DNA from: Clostridiaceae bacterium
GTDB lineage: Bacteria; Bacillota; Clostridia; DSM-8532
Direction of reading: 5' to 3'
Length of the DNA stretch: 64,000 bases
Assembly (NCBI GenBank): GCA_012840245.1
Contig: DULR01000017.1
Coordinates: 1-64,000, forward strand
Shown here: piece by piece, positions 11,201 through 20,647 of the stretch
How the letters are laid out: every line of letters begins with the position of its first letter
Numbering within the stretch: position 1 is the first letter of the stretch
The notes under the pieces: model-generated
What the model saw: the letters and a program-made list of their open reading frames with translations, nothing else
The model's database searches: none
Told to the model about the DNA's origin: nothing
Program-made: the position numbers and the translations under genes

Positions 11201-11545
11201 TATGGATACCCCAAGTCTGTTTTCTTCGATTTTAGAAGTGCTGCTCAGGGACACCCTGCTGTTTACACTGTTCCCGTATGCAGCCAGTACTTTGGCATCC
11301 GAGGTAACGGGGTTGAATGTTATCATGTGGCCCGCTTTATAGGCATTGGACCCGTTCATTCCCTTCCAGCTATTCAAGGTAACCCCCGGTGCGATAACCC
11401 GCTCCTCATCGTAATATATTCTGGTAGAGCCAAAGTCCTGGACAACTGCGAAAGCACTGTCTCCTACCATGAATGAAAATATCAAGGAGAAGCAAAGGAA
11501 TATGGCAAAAAGTTTCTTAAGTGACCTTGAAATCTTTTGTCTCAT
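8255..11545 (-). CDS. Secreted phosphodiester glycosidase (NAGPA domain) with Ig-like and cohesin-like domains
   Basis: Signal peptide; NAGPA motifs (GGINGDFYYLENGVPIGLLIQNGR, IQLDGGGSSA); bacterial Ig-like segments; cohesin-like region near the C-terminus. Confidence 0.8.
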   Translation of the reverse strand: MRQKISRSLKKLFAIFLCFSLIFSFMVGDSAFAVVQDFGSTRIYYDEERVIAPGVTLNSWKGMNGSNAYKAGHMITFNPVTSDAKVLAAYGNSVNSRVSLSSTSKIEENRLGVSIIGGINGDFYYLENGVPIGLLIQNGRLVSYSNTKWNAIGFNSDGSVVIDTPNIDMNFTHKGKQYNFGNLNKAQNDWGPYLYTSDFGPNTASAVPSLEVVLDIISGEIKVGGTVTARVSAIEANSKATPIGPNQLVLSARNNKPGFSILANFIIGDEVTFTFRDVENKWTNVEQAVGGDKILINNGAIVSGLSTTNHAPSTAVGVKANGEVVFFQVDGRSTLSQGVSSMEIAQFLHKAGCIKAIQLDGGGSSAIIARMPGHSSPGLLNNPSDGTERHNSNGLLLVSKASIAIKEGQATKNPNAAKLHTYPGIVYALPGSTVEFSVLATDESYLPTAVPQQITWASSAGKIDSQGRLTVGNNPGKYAVLAVSGLIAGASEIVIPDKITSLKPSKSVITLLPGDVIDLSCEAYYQNMKVVSTDSSFTWEVEGNIGTITPEGVFTMSKDAQGSGRIRVSYGNSSAYINVIVPATPNAIEDFEGAFGWGYTTVRAKSANVSVVQDPSLARSGSGVLKMDYDFTLGNGVEKGVAGVYAYTLNPNTKTKTELSLNGNPVAIGMWVYGDNSKSWLRASVRDGSGQSFYIDFTPDYNPNTGTGGIDWTGWRYVEAKIPSGRKGPFVLETPIRVMCSRDEMRTKGTLYFDQLRAVYSGEEAVQETVVKITSPADNAVINTGRIPLTAEIITDPKGTGVDPNSIQVLLDGVVLSGLTITGNSNISIKGELGTELPLADGYHTLVVSYTDFSGKNGSKAITFTVDTGAPRVIATTTPTVTEGGSFTTALEIKNPKTLRKIYADIIYDTNAVEVVDADSKTAGLQVALEPWVSKGKVITHRVDATNGRITLEIDNLTNLSAEATAKLGTITFKAKPGFQDNTQIKLRLGAMIVGSNPSSQRFNLPDMNVTMEYALSLKVEGIRPGETTVITVTDKSGNPVENADIYLNDISYPFWKTDKNGQVVTNLIAPMLEREPLKIRAKKDGQISKAIILGQ

Positions 11546-11771
11546 GTAAAAAACCCCCTGAAATAAGTGAAAACTATATTAGCCCGTATAGGAAAAGCTT
11601 AGCATAAATCGACCGGATAAGACAGGGTAATTATGTTAACAGTGTATTTCGCTTTTGTTACAAGATCGGCTTATATTCTTGATTTTATTTATTCAACCCT
11701 GACTGGTAATATGCTAGAATGGTATACAAATAAGTATATTGTTCTCACCGTTTTAGGATTCAGGAGGAGTC

Positions 11772-13430
11772 ATGGATAACAAAAGAGGGTTGATCATAAG
11801 GCTGGCTGCTGTCGTATTTATTGCGATTCTATCGGTATCGGGGATCCTGGTTCTTGGTTACCATACTTTTTTCCCGGCAAAACTGACCCTAATGACCGCA
11901 AGTTACATAAATAACCGTAAACTTTATGATACTCTCGATAAAAACATAACACTTTACGAGGAAAAGTATATCAAACCCCTTCTGGAAAGCACCATCCAAA
12001 AGGAGATAACCGCAGGGCTCAATGTCGATAAAGAGTTGCTTTCGCTTTTTCTTCCCGAAGGATCGGCCGATGAGATCCGCAAGCATATCAGAAACATAGC
12101 CCTGAAGTACGATCACAAAATAGACATGGAGAATAAGAAGCAGTCTGTCCGGATAGGGTTGAATTATTTGCTGAATCCCATTCTTACCTTGAGAATGTCA
12201 TTGGAGGACAAACGATTCGCTGTCGGAATAGATGAACTGACCAATAAAACCGTTACAGGAAATATAAAGGATCTGGGCAGCCTTTCCAGATTCCTTCCCG
12301 ATACCCGGTTTTCTGGTCTCTGGAACTACCTTGAAAACTTAGATCCTTGGATTGTAAAAGAGATCATGGAAGAGGTCAGAATAGACAGAAAAGATCTGAA
12401 AGAAGTTGTTGTTGGGTACTCCCGCGATATTTTCAAAGCCATCGACCCGGAGGATATGACCATAAAGAGATCTCAGGCAACTACTGTTCTGGATGAGGAA
12501 GTAAAATGTCATGAGATAACCATCAGACTGGATGGCAAAGATCAAAGAAGATTAGCTTCTGTTTTCCTGGAGAAGCTTAAAAGCAATGATGCATTTTATA
12601 ACCTGTTCTATGGAAATCTGAATAAATATCTGTCCATATTGATCCAAAATCCGTTCTTTAAGGATTATTTCGATTCCGGCGAGCTTGAGGACCTGTTCAG
12701 CAAAGGCAGCTTGCTTTCTGCATTTGAAAAAGAACTCGACAGCATCGAAAAAAATCCTGATGCTACCATAAAAATATACATAGACGGGTTTGATATCGTA
12801 AAATATGAAGTGACCACCCATATCAACGATGACCCTGAGCCTTTCGTCATAACGAACGAACTGCGCCTGAAAGGCTGCTCATTTGACTTAAGAATGACTG
12901 CCAAAGGCAACCTGAACGGAAACGGAGAATTTAAATTCAGGATCACCAGGGACTATGATGAGCACAATGATCTGAGTGATTTGACGATGAAATTCGGTTT
13001 GGTACAGGATGATCCGGATAATATGCTTAATTTCTCTTTTTCCATCGACTCAAAGGAAGAATCGGCAGGCAAGAACGAAGTCGGGCATACGATCGATTTC
13101 ACAATGAAAGCTGAATCACCAGCTTCATTGACTGATGATATGGAATTAAAAATTACGCTGGATGGCACAAAGATAAGAAATGCCAAAAAGCAGGTCATCG
13201 AAAGCGATTATGACGGCGATATATCCATATCGATTCCATTCATGAACCCGGATCATCTCAGCCTGGGCTTCTATTTCAAAACAGAAAGCATATACGGAGA
13301 AGAATTCGAGATTCCGGAACCCGACGAGGTTTTTGATATAAAAACAGCCACACAGGAAGAATTCGATCAGCTTATCGATGAAATAACCTCGAGACTTGAA
13401 GCCCTGCAGCAATTTTTAGGCGCATTTTAA
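11772..13430 (+). CDS. Membrane-anchored extracytoplasmic protein of unknown function
   Basis: N-terminal TM helix followed by long soluble region; good ribosome-binding site (aggaggagtcATG). Confidence 0.7.
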   Translation: MDNKRGLIIRLAAVVFIAILSVSGILVLGYHTFFPAKLTLMTASYINNRKLYDTLDKNITLYEEKYIKPLLESTIQKEITAGLNVDKELLSLFLPEGSADEIRKHIRNIALKYDHKIDMENKKQSVRIGLNYLLNPILTLRMSLEDKRFAVGIDELTNKTVTGNIKDLGSLSRFLPDTRFSGLWNYLENLDPWIVKEIMEEVRIDRKDLKEVVVGYSRDIFKAIDPEDMTIKRSQATTVLDEEVKCHEITIRLDGKDQRRLASVFLEKLKSNDAFYNLFYGNLNKYLSILIQNPFFKDYFDSGELEDLFSKGSLLSAFEKELDSIEKNPDATIKIYIDGFDIVKYEVTTHINDDPEPFVITNELRLKGCSFDLRMTAKGNLNGNGEFKFRITRDYDEHNDLSDLTMKFGLVQDDPDNMLNFSFSIDSKEESAGKNEVGHTIDFTMKAESPASLTDDMELKITLDGTKIRNAKKQVIESDYDGDISISIPFMNPDHLSLGFYFKTESIYGEEFEIPEPDEVFDIKTATQEEFDQLIDEITSRLEALQQFLGAF

Positions 13431-13477
13431 GGGGCTGTCTCAAAAGCATGCCAATAATAGTATTCTGAGAAAGCCCC
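13431..13477. repeat. Short copy of GGGGCTGTCTCA-ended inverted-repeat element
   Basis: GGGGCTGTCTCA ... TGAGAAAGCCCC terminal inverted repeats between convergent genes; may also act as a terminator. Confidence 0.5.
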
Positions 13478-13485
13478 GACAGTTT

Positions 13486-14670
13486 TCATATCCTTCTGAG
13501 TGCTCTTTTCATACCATAGTAGGAAAATACAATAAACCCAACAGAAGCTGCTCCAAGGACAAAAATTGCCGGGAGCGCGGACTCTATTCTGTCTGGCACG
13601 CCATACAGGTCGGTCAATGCTTTCAAAGCCCATCCCTGTGGTGTCAGCAATGCGATCGACATAAGGGGTTTTGGCACTCCGGCCAGATTCCAGAGGCAAC
13701 CTCCCATGATCCCGGTCACAAGGGTAAGGACCGGAGCAGATGCCTGCAGCTGATGTGATGATTGGAAAACCGCTGACAAGAACAGGCTGACGGAGGATAC
13801 GCAAAGTATATATAAAAACATGATCATGAAAGGCAGCGGGCCTTTTATCAAAAGCACGCCAAAGAATACCCATTGTACCAGGGTAAAAACAACGGTAAGG
13901 AACAAGCCCATGATAAACAGGGCGGCGATGTTGCCCATGAAGAGCTGGCGAAGAGCACCTTTGACCGACATGGCCCTTTGTATGGTCCCGTTTACTTTCT
14001 CCTCACACAGCCATCCGCTGCCAAAGAGAAGCCCCAGCATTATAAAGAGGATCAAAAGCCCCAGCGATGCGGCCGCAAAAGGCGGTATCGATATATTTCC
14101 GTCCTCTGTTGCCTTGACCTCTATCTCTTCATAGATGATGGTCATGACAGGATCAGGCTGCCATTTTTCTTCCAGTCTTTTGGCTACATCTTCGCGATCT
14201 GTATCGTCAAAATTTCTGCTAAGCCAGTCATAGGTAAAATCGGTCGAGTATATCCTCAATACTTCTGATGCGATGATCTCCTTTATAAGCTCGGCAGAGT
14301 ACGTTGAGGGGGACTTTACAATGGTGATCGCTCCTTCGATATTTCCGGTATTAAGTTTCTTCTCAAAACCTTTCCCGATGACGATCAATGCTTCGGCATC
14401 GTTATTTCTGACTTCTTTCTCCCCAACATCCAGAAGCCCTGTTTTAACGCTGAGTCCTTCCTTGTTCATAAGACGCCTGGCCAGAAGCTCTGAGCTTTCG
14501 GTTCTGTCCTCATCTGCCAGAAATATGGGAACATATCCGAGTTTCTCCTTTCTCTGGGCATAACCGGATATGGATGAAAGAAGGACCGGCAGGATCAATA
14601 TGGCAAGGACGAACAGCTTATCTGCAAAATGGATCCGAAGGCGGTTTTTTAAAATGCTCCAGAATCTCAT
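13486..14670 (-). CDS. ABC-2 type transporter permease
   Basis: N-terminal TM, large extracytoplasmic domain and TM cluster typical of the ABC-2/YhgE-like family; overlaps 14667 gene. Confidence 0.85.
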   Translation of the reverse strand: MRFWSILKNRLRIHFADKLFVLAILILPVLLSSISGYAQRKEKLGYVPIFLADEDRTESSELLARRLMNKEGLSVKTGLLDVGEKEVRNNDAEALIVIGKGFEKKLNTGNIEGAITIVKSPSTYSAELIKEIIASEVLRIYSTDFTYDWLSRNFDDTDREDVAKRLEEKWQPDPVMTIIYEEIEVKATEDGNISIPPFAAASLGLLILFIMLGLLFGSGWLCEEKVNGTIQRAMSVKGALRQLFMGNIAALFIMGLFLTVVFTLVQWVFFGVLLIKGPLPFMIMFLYILCVSSVSLFLSAVFQSSHQLQASAPVLTLVTGIMGGCLWNLAGVPKPLMSIALLTPQGWALKALTDLYGVPDRIESALPAIFVLGAASVGFIVFSYYGMKRALRRI

Positions 14671-15881
14671 CCCTCAACCCTCCTTCTCCTGATGCTGAGG
14701 ACGACCGAGGCACCTGCAAGGTAAAGCAATGCCATTGCCGCCAGTATTCCGGTACAGGTAAGGGTCTTATTCATATCCCCATCGTAAATGACATTCAGAA
14801 AACCTTGCGCTGACCATCTGTTTATGGTAAGTACGCTTAATTTCCGGCATATTGCCGGAAGCGAGGAAAGCGGATAAAGGCTTCCCCCCGCTATGGCCAT
14901 CAGCAAAATAGACAGGTTCGCGATAAGATCGGCAGCGCTTCCCGTTGACGAAATGCTTGCGACGAAAACGGAAAACGCGCCTGAAGCAAACGAGGTGGCC
15001 AGGAATACAGGGATCATGCCCGTTATGGACGAAGCAACACTGTTTCGGTCAACTATACTTACAAATATCAGAATAATGATAAACTGAACTGCTGATATGA
15101 GGAATGACAGAAGCAGCTTCGATGCCGCTGTCTGAAAGCTCTTTACCGGAGAAGCGTTAAGCCTTGAAAGAATGCCCAGCCGCCTTTCATCGGTCAGGAG
15201 CTTCATGCACGGAATGGAAGAAAACATTATGAATACCGACATAAGTGACATGGCATAGTAGATCACAGGATCTGTATCGTGTTTATCAGACTTCTTTTCA
15301 GATATCACGGCTTTCCTGTTCAAAACCAGGTCAACGAAGGCGTCAAAAGCTTTGTTTATCTCACCCAGCGCTTCTTCGAAGGCATAACCTTTTTCTGTTT
15401 CGATATCATAGATGACACTTAAAGACGCCAGCCCTGAGGATACGGTGTCGGAACCCACCAAACCGATATTTTTGACCAGTCTGGACTCAAGATATTTGGT
15501 ACTGGATCCCAGCACTTTCCCTGCCTGGGGTTCCCAGTAATCAATGCTCTCGGACAGATTCTCAGGGATTATTATGGCCGCGGCTGCCTCATCTTTTTCG
15601 ATCAGCCTTCTTGCCTCTTCCTCATCTGCGAAAATGATCTTCTCAATAATATCAAGATTTCGAAGCTGGGAAGCCAGAAGCCCCGTCCATGGCGATTTGT
15701 CGTTGTCCACCAATACTATCCTGAATGGTTCAATAAATTTATTGTGTTCGATTATGGGAGCCAGAGCTGTGGCAAATATGAGTATGATGATGACAGGCAT
15801 GACAAGGAGCATCAAAAGAGCCTTTATATCTTTGACCATTATTTTCAGATCATTTTTGAAAATGGTTATAAATCCTGACAT
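14667..15881 (-). CDS. ABC-2 type transporter permease
   Basis: Paralogous ABC-2 permease topology; abuts the ATPase gene. Confidence 0.88.
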   Translation of the reverse strand: MSGFITIFKNDLKIMVKDIKALLMLLVMPVIIILIFATALAPIIEHNKFIEPFRIVLVDNDKSPWTGLLASQLRNLDIIEKIIFADEEEARRLIEKDEAAAAIIIPENLSESIDYWEPQAGKVLGSSTKYLESRLVKNIGLVGSDTVSSGLASLSVIYDIETEKGYAFEEALGEINKAFDAFVDLVLNRKAVISEKKSDKHDTDPVIYYAMSLMSVFIMFSSIPCMKLLTDERRLGILSRLNASPVKSFQTAASKLLLSFLISAVQFIIILIFVSIVDRNSVASSITGMIPVFLATSFASGAFSVFVASISSTGSAADLIANLSILLMAIAGGSLYPLSSLPAICRKLSVLTINRWSAQGFLNVIYDGDMNKTLTCTGILAAMALLYLAGASVVLSIRRRRVEG

Positions 15882-16613
15882 CTAGACCTCCTCCAGCTTA
15901 AGCATGAGCTGTTCAAGGTCATCATTGCCGGTGGACCTTAGGATCTCTTCCACTGAGCCGGAATAAAGAAGATCGCCCTCACGCAGGACCAGGATCCTGT
16001 CGCACAAATGCTCCAGCTCATCGATATGATGGCTGGTTATCAATATGGTGCGGCCTGACTTTTTAAGTTCCAGTACAAGCTCTGCGATAGTTGCCCTTGA
16101 CAGTATGTCCACTCCTGCGGTCGGCTCATCCATTATCAGGAGCTCTGGATCATGAAGAAGGGAGGCTGCAATATTAAGACGTTTTTTCATTCCTCCGGAA
16201 AAGGTCTTGACTTTGTCGTTTTTTCTGTCTTCCAGTCGAAGAAGCTGAAGAGTCCTGTCGATCTTTTCTTTCTTCAGCTTATTATCCACGCCGTATATCC
16301 CGCCCCAGAAATCCAGGTTCTCATACGCTGTGAGCATGGGGTAAAGGGCAGTCTCCTGCGGGACATAGCCAAGATTAGCTCTCACTTTTTCAGGATTTTT
16401 AAGGATATCCTCTCCGAATATATGTATCTTGCCTGATTCAGGTTTATTTATGGTCGCAAGCAGCGATATCAGTGTGGTTTTTCCGGCTCCGTTAGGGCCG
16501 ATGATCCCCAGGACCTCGCCTTTTCCGACATCAAAGGAGATATTTTTAAGGGCTTTTCTTCCTTTGTAGTTTTTATTTACATCACGAACCTCAATCAAAT
16601 AATTCTGCTCCAT
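15882..16613 (-). CDS. ABC transporter ATP-binding protein
   Basis: Walker A GPNGAGKTT, signature FSGGMKKR, Walker B LLIMDEPTAG; probable start at internal Met 16613. Confidence 0.95.
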   Translation of the reverse strand: MEQNYLIEVRDVNKNYKGRKALKNISFDVGKGEVLGIIGPNGAGKTTLISLLATINKPESGKIHIFGEDILKNPEKVRANLGYVPQETALYPMLTAYENLDFWGGIYGVDNKLKKEKIDRTLQLLRLEDRKNDKVKTFSGGMKKRLNIAASLLHDPELLIMDEPTAGVDILSRATIAELVLELKKSGRTILITSHHIDELEHLCDRILVLREGDLLYSGSVEEILRSTGNDDLEQLMLKLEEV

Positions 16614-16741
16614 CGAAATCTTGCCTTCCGCCTGATTCTTGATTAGTATCAATTACAATTTTACATGAAACATTATGTTTAGGACAGCCTGTTTATCAAT
16701 TCCTCATGATTTCCCAGTCCTTCATTCCGGTTTTGGACATG

Positions 16742-16773
16742 AAAAAAGCAGCCATCGCTGACTGCTTTTTTTT
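16742..16773 (-). terminator. Rho-independent terminator (bidirectional) after HU gene
   Basis: AGCAGTCA-GCGA-TGGCTGCT flanked by A and T runs. Confidence 0.75.
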
Positions 16774-16785
16774 ATCGATTATGTC

Positions 16786-17079
16786 TTATTTCTTCTTGCC
16801 CTTGGATGCTGCAACTTTTTCCTTCAGCTCTTTGCCTGCCTTGAATACAGGAGCCTTGGAAGCAGGAATCTTGATCTTAGCCTTTGTGCGAGGATTTACA
16901 CCGGTACGAGCCTTACGATCTCTTACGTCGAAGGTTCCAAAACCAACCAATGTAACCTTCTCGCCTTTAGCTAATGCTCCGCTGATGCTCTCGATGATAG
17001 CATCCAATGCGATGCCTGCATCCTTCTTTGTCATTTCCGCCTTCTTGGCAATTGCATCAATAAGATCCGCCTTATTCAT
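16786..17079 (-). CDS. hup: HU family DNA-binding protein
   Basis: MNKADLIDAIAKKAEMTKKDA..., GFGTFDVRDRKARTGVNPRT; start at 17079 behind AAAGGAGAG. Confidence 0.95.
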   Translation of the reverse strand: MNKADLIDAIAKKAEMTKKDAGIALDAIIESISGALAKGEKVTLVGFGTFDVRDRKARTGVNPRTKAKIKIPASKAPVFKAGKELKEKVAASKGKKK

Positions 17080-17557
17080 GTCAACTCTCCTTTCGGATAT
17101 TTCTGGCACTATATGCCATCTAGTTTATACCCATATTATTTCATAAAGCAACATAAAAAGCCATCATTTTTCTAAATTTTTTTTAAAAAATTTTCAAGAA
17201 AAGTGTTTGCCTCAGCAGTTTATACATTCCTTGTAATTCAAATCAATTTTACCATGCTTATTTTAGAATGTTGTTATTTTTTGGGAATACATTTTAATTC
17301 CCAATTTTTTTATGCTGACATCCCCTTGTTTTGGGGCTTTGAAGGGTATCGACCTATATCGCCAAATCCAATTTTGTTAATTTCTATTTTATTTTTAAAC
17401 TATAATCCAGTAATTATGCCAATGCTTTTTGTTTAAAGGCTTATGTGATTTGGTCACAGAAAAGCAACGACATTCTCAGTTATGATAATTCAAAATACAA
17501 TATATTAAAACTGGACAAATTAAAATATATCGAAATTACTGAGAGAAGGGTGGTTAT

Positions 17558-17959
17558 ATGATTATAAAGAAAATCAAAAAAATACTGCCTGGTATTTTTG
17601 CCATGATTTTATTCTCCTCTGCCGCCTGCACAAAATCTCTTTCTTTTACAAAAATAACGCCCAAGGATGCCCTTGAGCTTTTAAAAGGTGAAAAGAAAGC
17701 AGTTCTTATTGATGTACGTACTGAGGAAGAATACCGCCTTATAAGAATACCCGGAAGCATTCTGATCCCTGACTATGAAATAAAGGATAAGATCGAAAAG
17801 ATCGTACCGGATAAAAATACACCCATAATCCTATACTGCAGGACCGGAAACAGAAGCGCCAGGGCAGCCAAAACGTTAGCTGAAATGGGATATACCATGG
17901 TTTTTGACCTTGGAGGAATAGTTGACTGGCCTTTCGACACCGAAGGTGATGAAATATAA
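17558..17959 (+). CDS. Rhodanese-like domain lipoprotein
   Basis: Lipobox-like SSAAC after signal peptide; rhodanese active site YCRTGNRS. Confidence 0.88.
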   Translation: MIIKKIKKILPGIFAMILFSSAACTKSLSFTKITPKDALELLKGEKKAVLIDVRTEEEYRLIRIPGSILIPDYEIKDKIEKIVPDKNTPIILYCRTGNRSARAAKTLAEMGYTMVFDLGGIVDWPFDTEGDEI

Positions 17960-17980
17960 CAAAATATGCAAGGCTGACTT

Positions 17981-19378
17981 CTATAGCCCTGACGGTGATT
18001 TGAACAGAAAATACAGCATGAAGGTAATTGCAAGTAAATCGGCACAGCCACCGGGACTTACATTTATCAGGATAAAAATATCATCCAGCTTTTTTGAAAT
18101 CACTTTAATATCCCAGGCTTCGGGCTCTCTGTCTCTGATGAGCTCCCGGATCGTGCTCCGCAATTCCATCAAAGTTTCAGGGCATGAGCGGCCAATTATA
18201 TTCGTGTCATCAACATGTGCCATCAGATTGATCAGTACGGCAACCCCCGCGTCATTCAGCGAAAAGCCTCTGTCTATAAGCCTGCACATCAGGGGAAGAC
18301 CATATTCGGTTACAGATGTAAAACCGCCGGCCGCCTCACCTCTGGCTCCGGTTATGCCATATTGAACAAATATATTCTCTCCCTTTGTTTTTACAGGCTT
18401 TGGTCCAGACTTCCCGAAATCATTGTCAAGCGCAACAGTAGCCATTTTTGCGCACATGTCCCTCAGGTTCTCCAGATTTTCGGTCTTATTCCATCTATGC
18501 AGATATCCCATTGCGACACATACGAGCCCAAGTGAGAAAATCGCGCCCTTGTGGGTATTGACGCCATTTGTAGCCTCAAGCATAGCCTCCTCGGCTTCAA
18601 TGCCAAGATGCCTTGCACGGACAAACAGCCTCTCAGGGTCATTGCTCTCATCGCTCAGGCCGAGCATCGTGAGTCTGTAGAAATATTTATAAAGCGCTGA
18701 GGCACTGTTCATGAAGGTGAAGATATCCATATCCTCATGTGCCCCCTGATTGCAGCAGTCAACAAGGCCAGGCTTAGGTGTCACACATACCTCATACAGT
18801 ATGGATCTCTGGGCAAGTGAAGCTATCCTGTGGGAATATTCATCGTCAAAATAGCCCTTGAGCCTTTTTATAGTCTCTTCCTTAAGCGTTTCCAGGGAAT
18901 GATTTCGGCTTCTTGCGCACAATGCTGCCGGAGCATCACATATAATGCAGCGACGGGCTTCCATTCCCAGATCCGTACGTGATAGTTTTCTCCCATCGGG
19001 TGAAATAACATCTATATCAAAAAAACGTCCCAGAGGGTGGTGATCCTCAATTACAGCCATTTGTGCCTTGATTTTGGATGCGTCACCCGTTACGACAAAA
19101 AACGCCTCGCAGCCTGTATCGGAGATTTTCTCCTCAAAGGCAGCCAGAACATCCGAATTCATCTCAAGTCGCTTTTTTATTATTCCCTTACCTATGTCAA
19201 AGGCCTTTCGTGACAGGGTGAATGATTTGACCGGTCCTGCTATATTCAGGGTAAAGCAGATGACCGGAAGACCATATTGCTTTATAAGCCTTTCCTGAGC
19301 TTCCACCCTCTCCTCTCTGGCCTGGAGCATCTGTTCAAGAGCAACAGTCCTGCCATCAAAAAAAGCGTCGATTTCCAT
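17981..19378 (-). CDS. citXG: CitX-CitG fusion: apo-citrate lyase phosphoribosyl-dephospho-CoA transferase / triphosphoribosyl-dephospho-CoA synthase
   Basis: N-terminal CitX-like region and C-terminal CitG-like region (VTPKPGLVDCCNQGAHEDMD, THKGAIFSLG); clustered with citCFED. Confidence 0.88.
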   Translation of the reverse strand: MEIDAFFDGRTVALEQMLQAREERVEAQERLIKQYGLPVICFTLNIAGPVKSFTLSRKAFDIGKGIIKKRLEMNSDVLAAFEEKISDTGCEAFFVVTGDASKIKAQMAVIEDHHPLGRFFDIDVISPDGRKLSRTDLGMEARRCIICDAPAALCARSRNHSLETLKEETIKRLKGYFDDEYSHRIASLAQRSILYEVCVTPKPGLVDCCNQGAHEDMDIFTFMNSASALYKYFYRLTMLGLSDESNDPERLFVRARHLGIEAEEAMLEATNGVNTHKGAIFSLGLVCVAMGYLHRWNKTENLENLRDMCAKMATVALDNDFGKSGPKPVKTKGENIFVQYGITGARGEAAGGFTSVTEYGLPLMCRLIDRGFSLNDAGVAVLINLMAHVDDTNIIGRSCPETLMELRSTIRELIRDREPEAWDIKVISKKLDDIFILINVSPGGCADLLAITFMLYFLFKSPSGL

Positions 19379-19420
19379 AGTTTAATCCTCATGCTTCTAT
19401 TCCCTGATCCATTAATGCCA

Positions 19421-19531
19421 GGGGCTTGCCTCAGCATATTATTGTTGACATGCTGTTCAGTATATTCCTGTGTCCTCGTCGCAGGAATATACTGAACAGC
19501 ATGTCTTAGTATGAACTTCTGATACAGCCCC
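19421..19531 (-). repeat. Inverted-repeat element with 24-bp perfect hairpin, between citC and citXG
   Basis: GACATGCTGTTCAGTATATTCCTG-TGTCCTCGTCG-CAGGAATATACTGAACAGCATGTC (19447-19505) inside GGGGCT...AGCCCC ends. Confidence 0.75.
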
Positions 19532-19535
19532 TTAT

Positions 19536-20609
19536 TTATGCTCCGGGTTTTAAGCCCGGTGAAATAAGATAATTGTTCCTCAAAGTCTCTGCAAGCTTTC
19601 TTCCCTCTTCAGAAGTAATATAGCTGTAGGTAACAGGCGGCACCAGCGATTTGAGCCCCTCATAATCACCTGCCGCCATCAGCCTCCTGACTCTTGAAGC
19701 ACTGATCGCCTCACCGCCGGATGTGACCCGGGGCACTTCGATTATTTCTATTCCGCTGCCTTTAAAAAACTCCTTCATCTGCGAATTATATGCAGCTGTT
19801 ACGGGGCATAAGGGCTCGGTCCCTACAAAGCGCTTCCTGATTCCCAGCTCTCGGGCAAAATGATCCCTGAACATGGCAAGATCCAGAGTGCAGTTGATTT
19901 TATCAGCATCTGCGCGCTCCTTGATAAAATAGGATGGAAATGTTGCCGATGAAATCAGATAATCTGAGGTTGAATGCACTGTTACATTTTTGATATGTGA
20001 AACGCCCTCTCTGACCAGACGGTGGCGGACCTCCGCCCTGAAAACGCTTTTATCCTCGGCAAGAACAAAAATATGAAGCCATTGGCAGGCGCTGGCTGCT
20101 TTTTCTATAAGATACAGATGACCGTTGGTAAAGGGATTGCAGTTCACTACTATTGCACCCACATCTGTGATGCCCTCGGGTCTCGGCAGAGATTTAAGAT
20201 AATTCTGCAGACCATCCCTTACATTCTCCATCAAAACTGCTTCCCGGGTCGCAGCGACAGGATAGAACCCCAGCCCTGAAAAAAGAGCTTTATTTTCTGG
20301 TTTTGTGAAAATAAAAAGATGATCGAGTCCCTTTTGCAGGGCATATGTCATGAGATGAGTCATAACCGAAGCGCTCAGTCCCTCACCCTGATATTCTTCC
20401 GAAATGGCGACACATTTGATGACATTGCTTTCCAATGATCCGGTAGCGATTATTTCGCCGTCATGGTCGTACAGATTGACGGTAAACTGTATACCCTCAT
20501 CATATTGGAGGCCGTTTTGCCCTAAAAACTCCCTGGTCAGTTTAAGGCTAATGCCCTTGAAAGGATAACCGTACATAAAGCTGAAAGCGCCATAGGCCAT
20601 AATATGCAC
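19536..20609 (-). CDS. citC: [Citrate (pro-3S)-lyase] ligase
   Basis: N-terminal GNAT-like domain followed by nucleotidyltransferase domain (VVNCNPFTNGHLYLIEKA). Confidence 0.92.
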   Translation of the reverse strand: MHIMAYGAFSFMYGYPFKGISLKLTREFLGQNGLQYDEGIQFTVNLYDHDGEIIATGSLESNVIKCVAISEEYQGEGLSASVMTHLMTYALQKGLDHLFIFTKPENKALFSGLGFYPVAATREAVLMENVRDGLQNYLKSLPRPEGITDVGAIVVNCNPFTNGHLYLIEKAASACQWLHIFVLAEDKSVFRAEVRHRLVREGVSHIKNVTVHSTSDYLISSATFPSYFIKERADADKINCTLDLAMFRDHFARELGIRKRFVGTEPLCPVTAAYNSQMKEFFKGSGIEIIEVPRVTSGGEAISASRVRRLMAAGDYEGLKSLVPPVTYSYITSEEGRKLAETLRNNYLISPGLKPGA

Positions 20610-20647
20610 ACCATTCTTTTTCTATATTTTGATTCTGCTGTTTAAGA

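Noticed and set aside
17203-17436. 77-aa plus-strand ORF in the AT-rich gap
   Set aside because: Low-complexity hydrophobic translation of AT-rich DNA, no ribosome-binding site.
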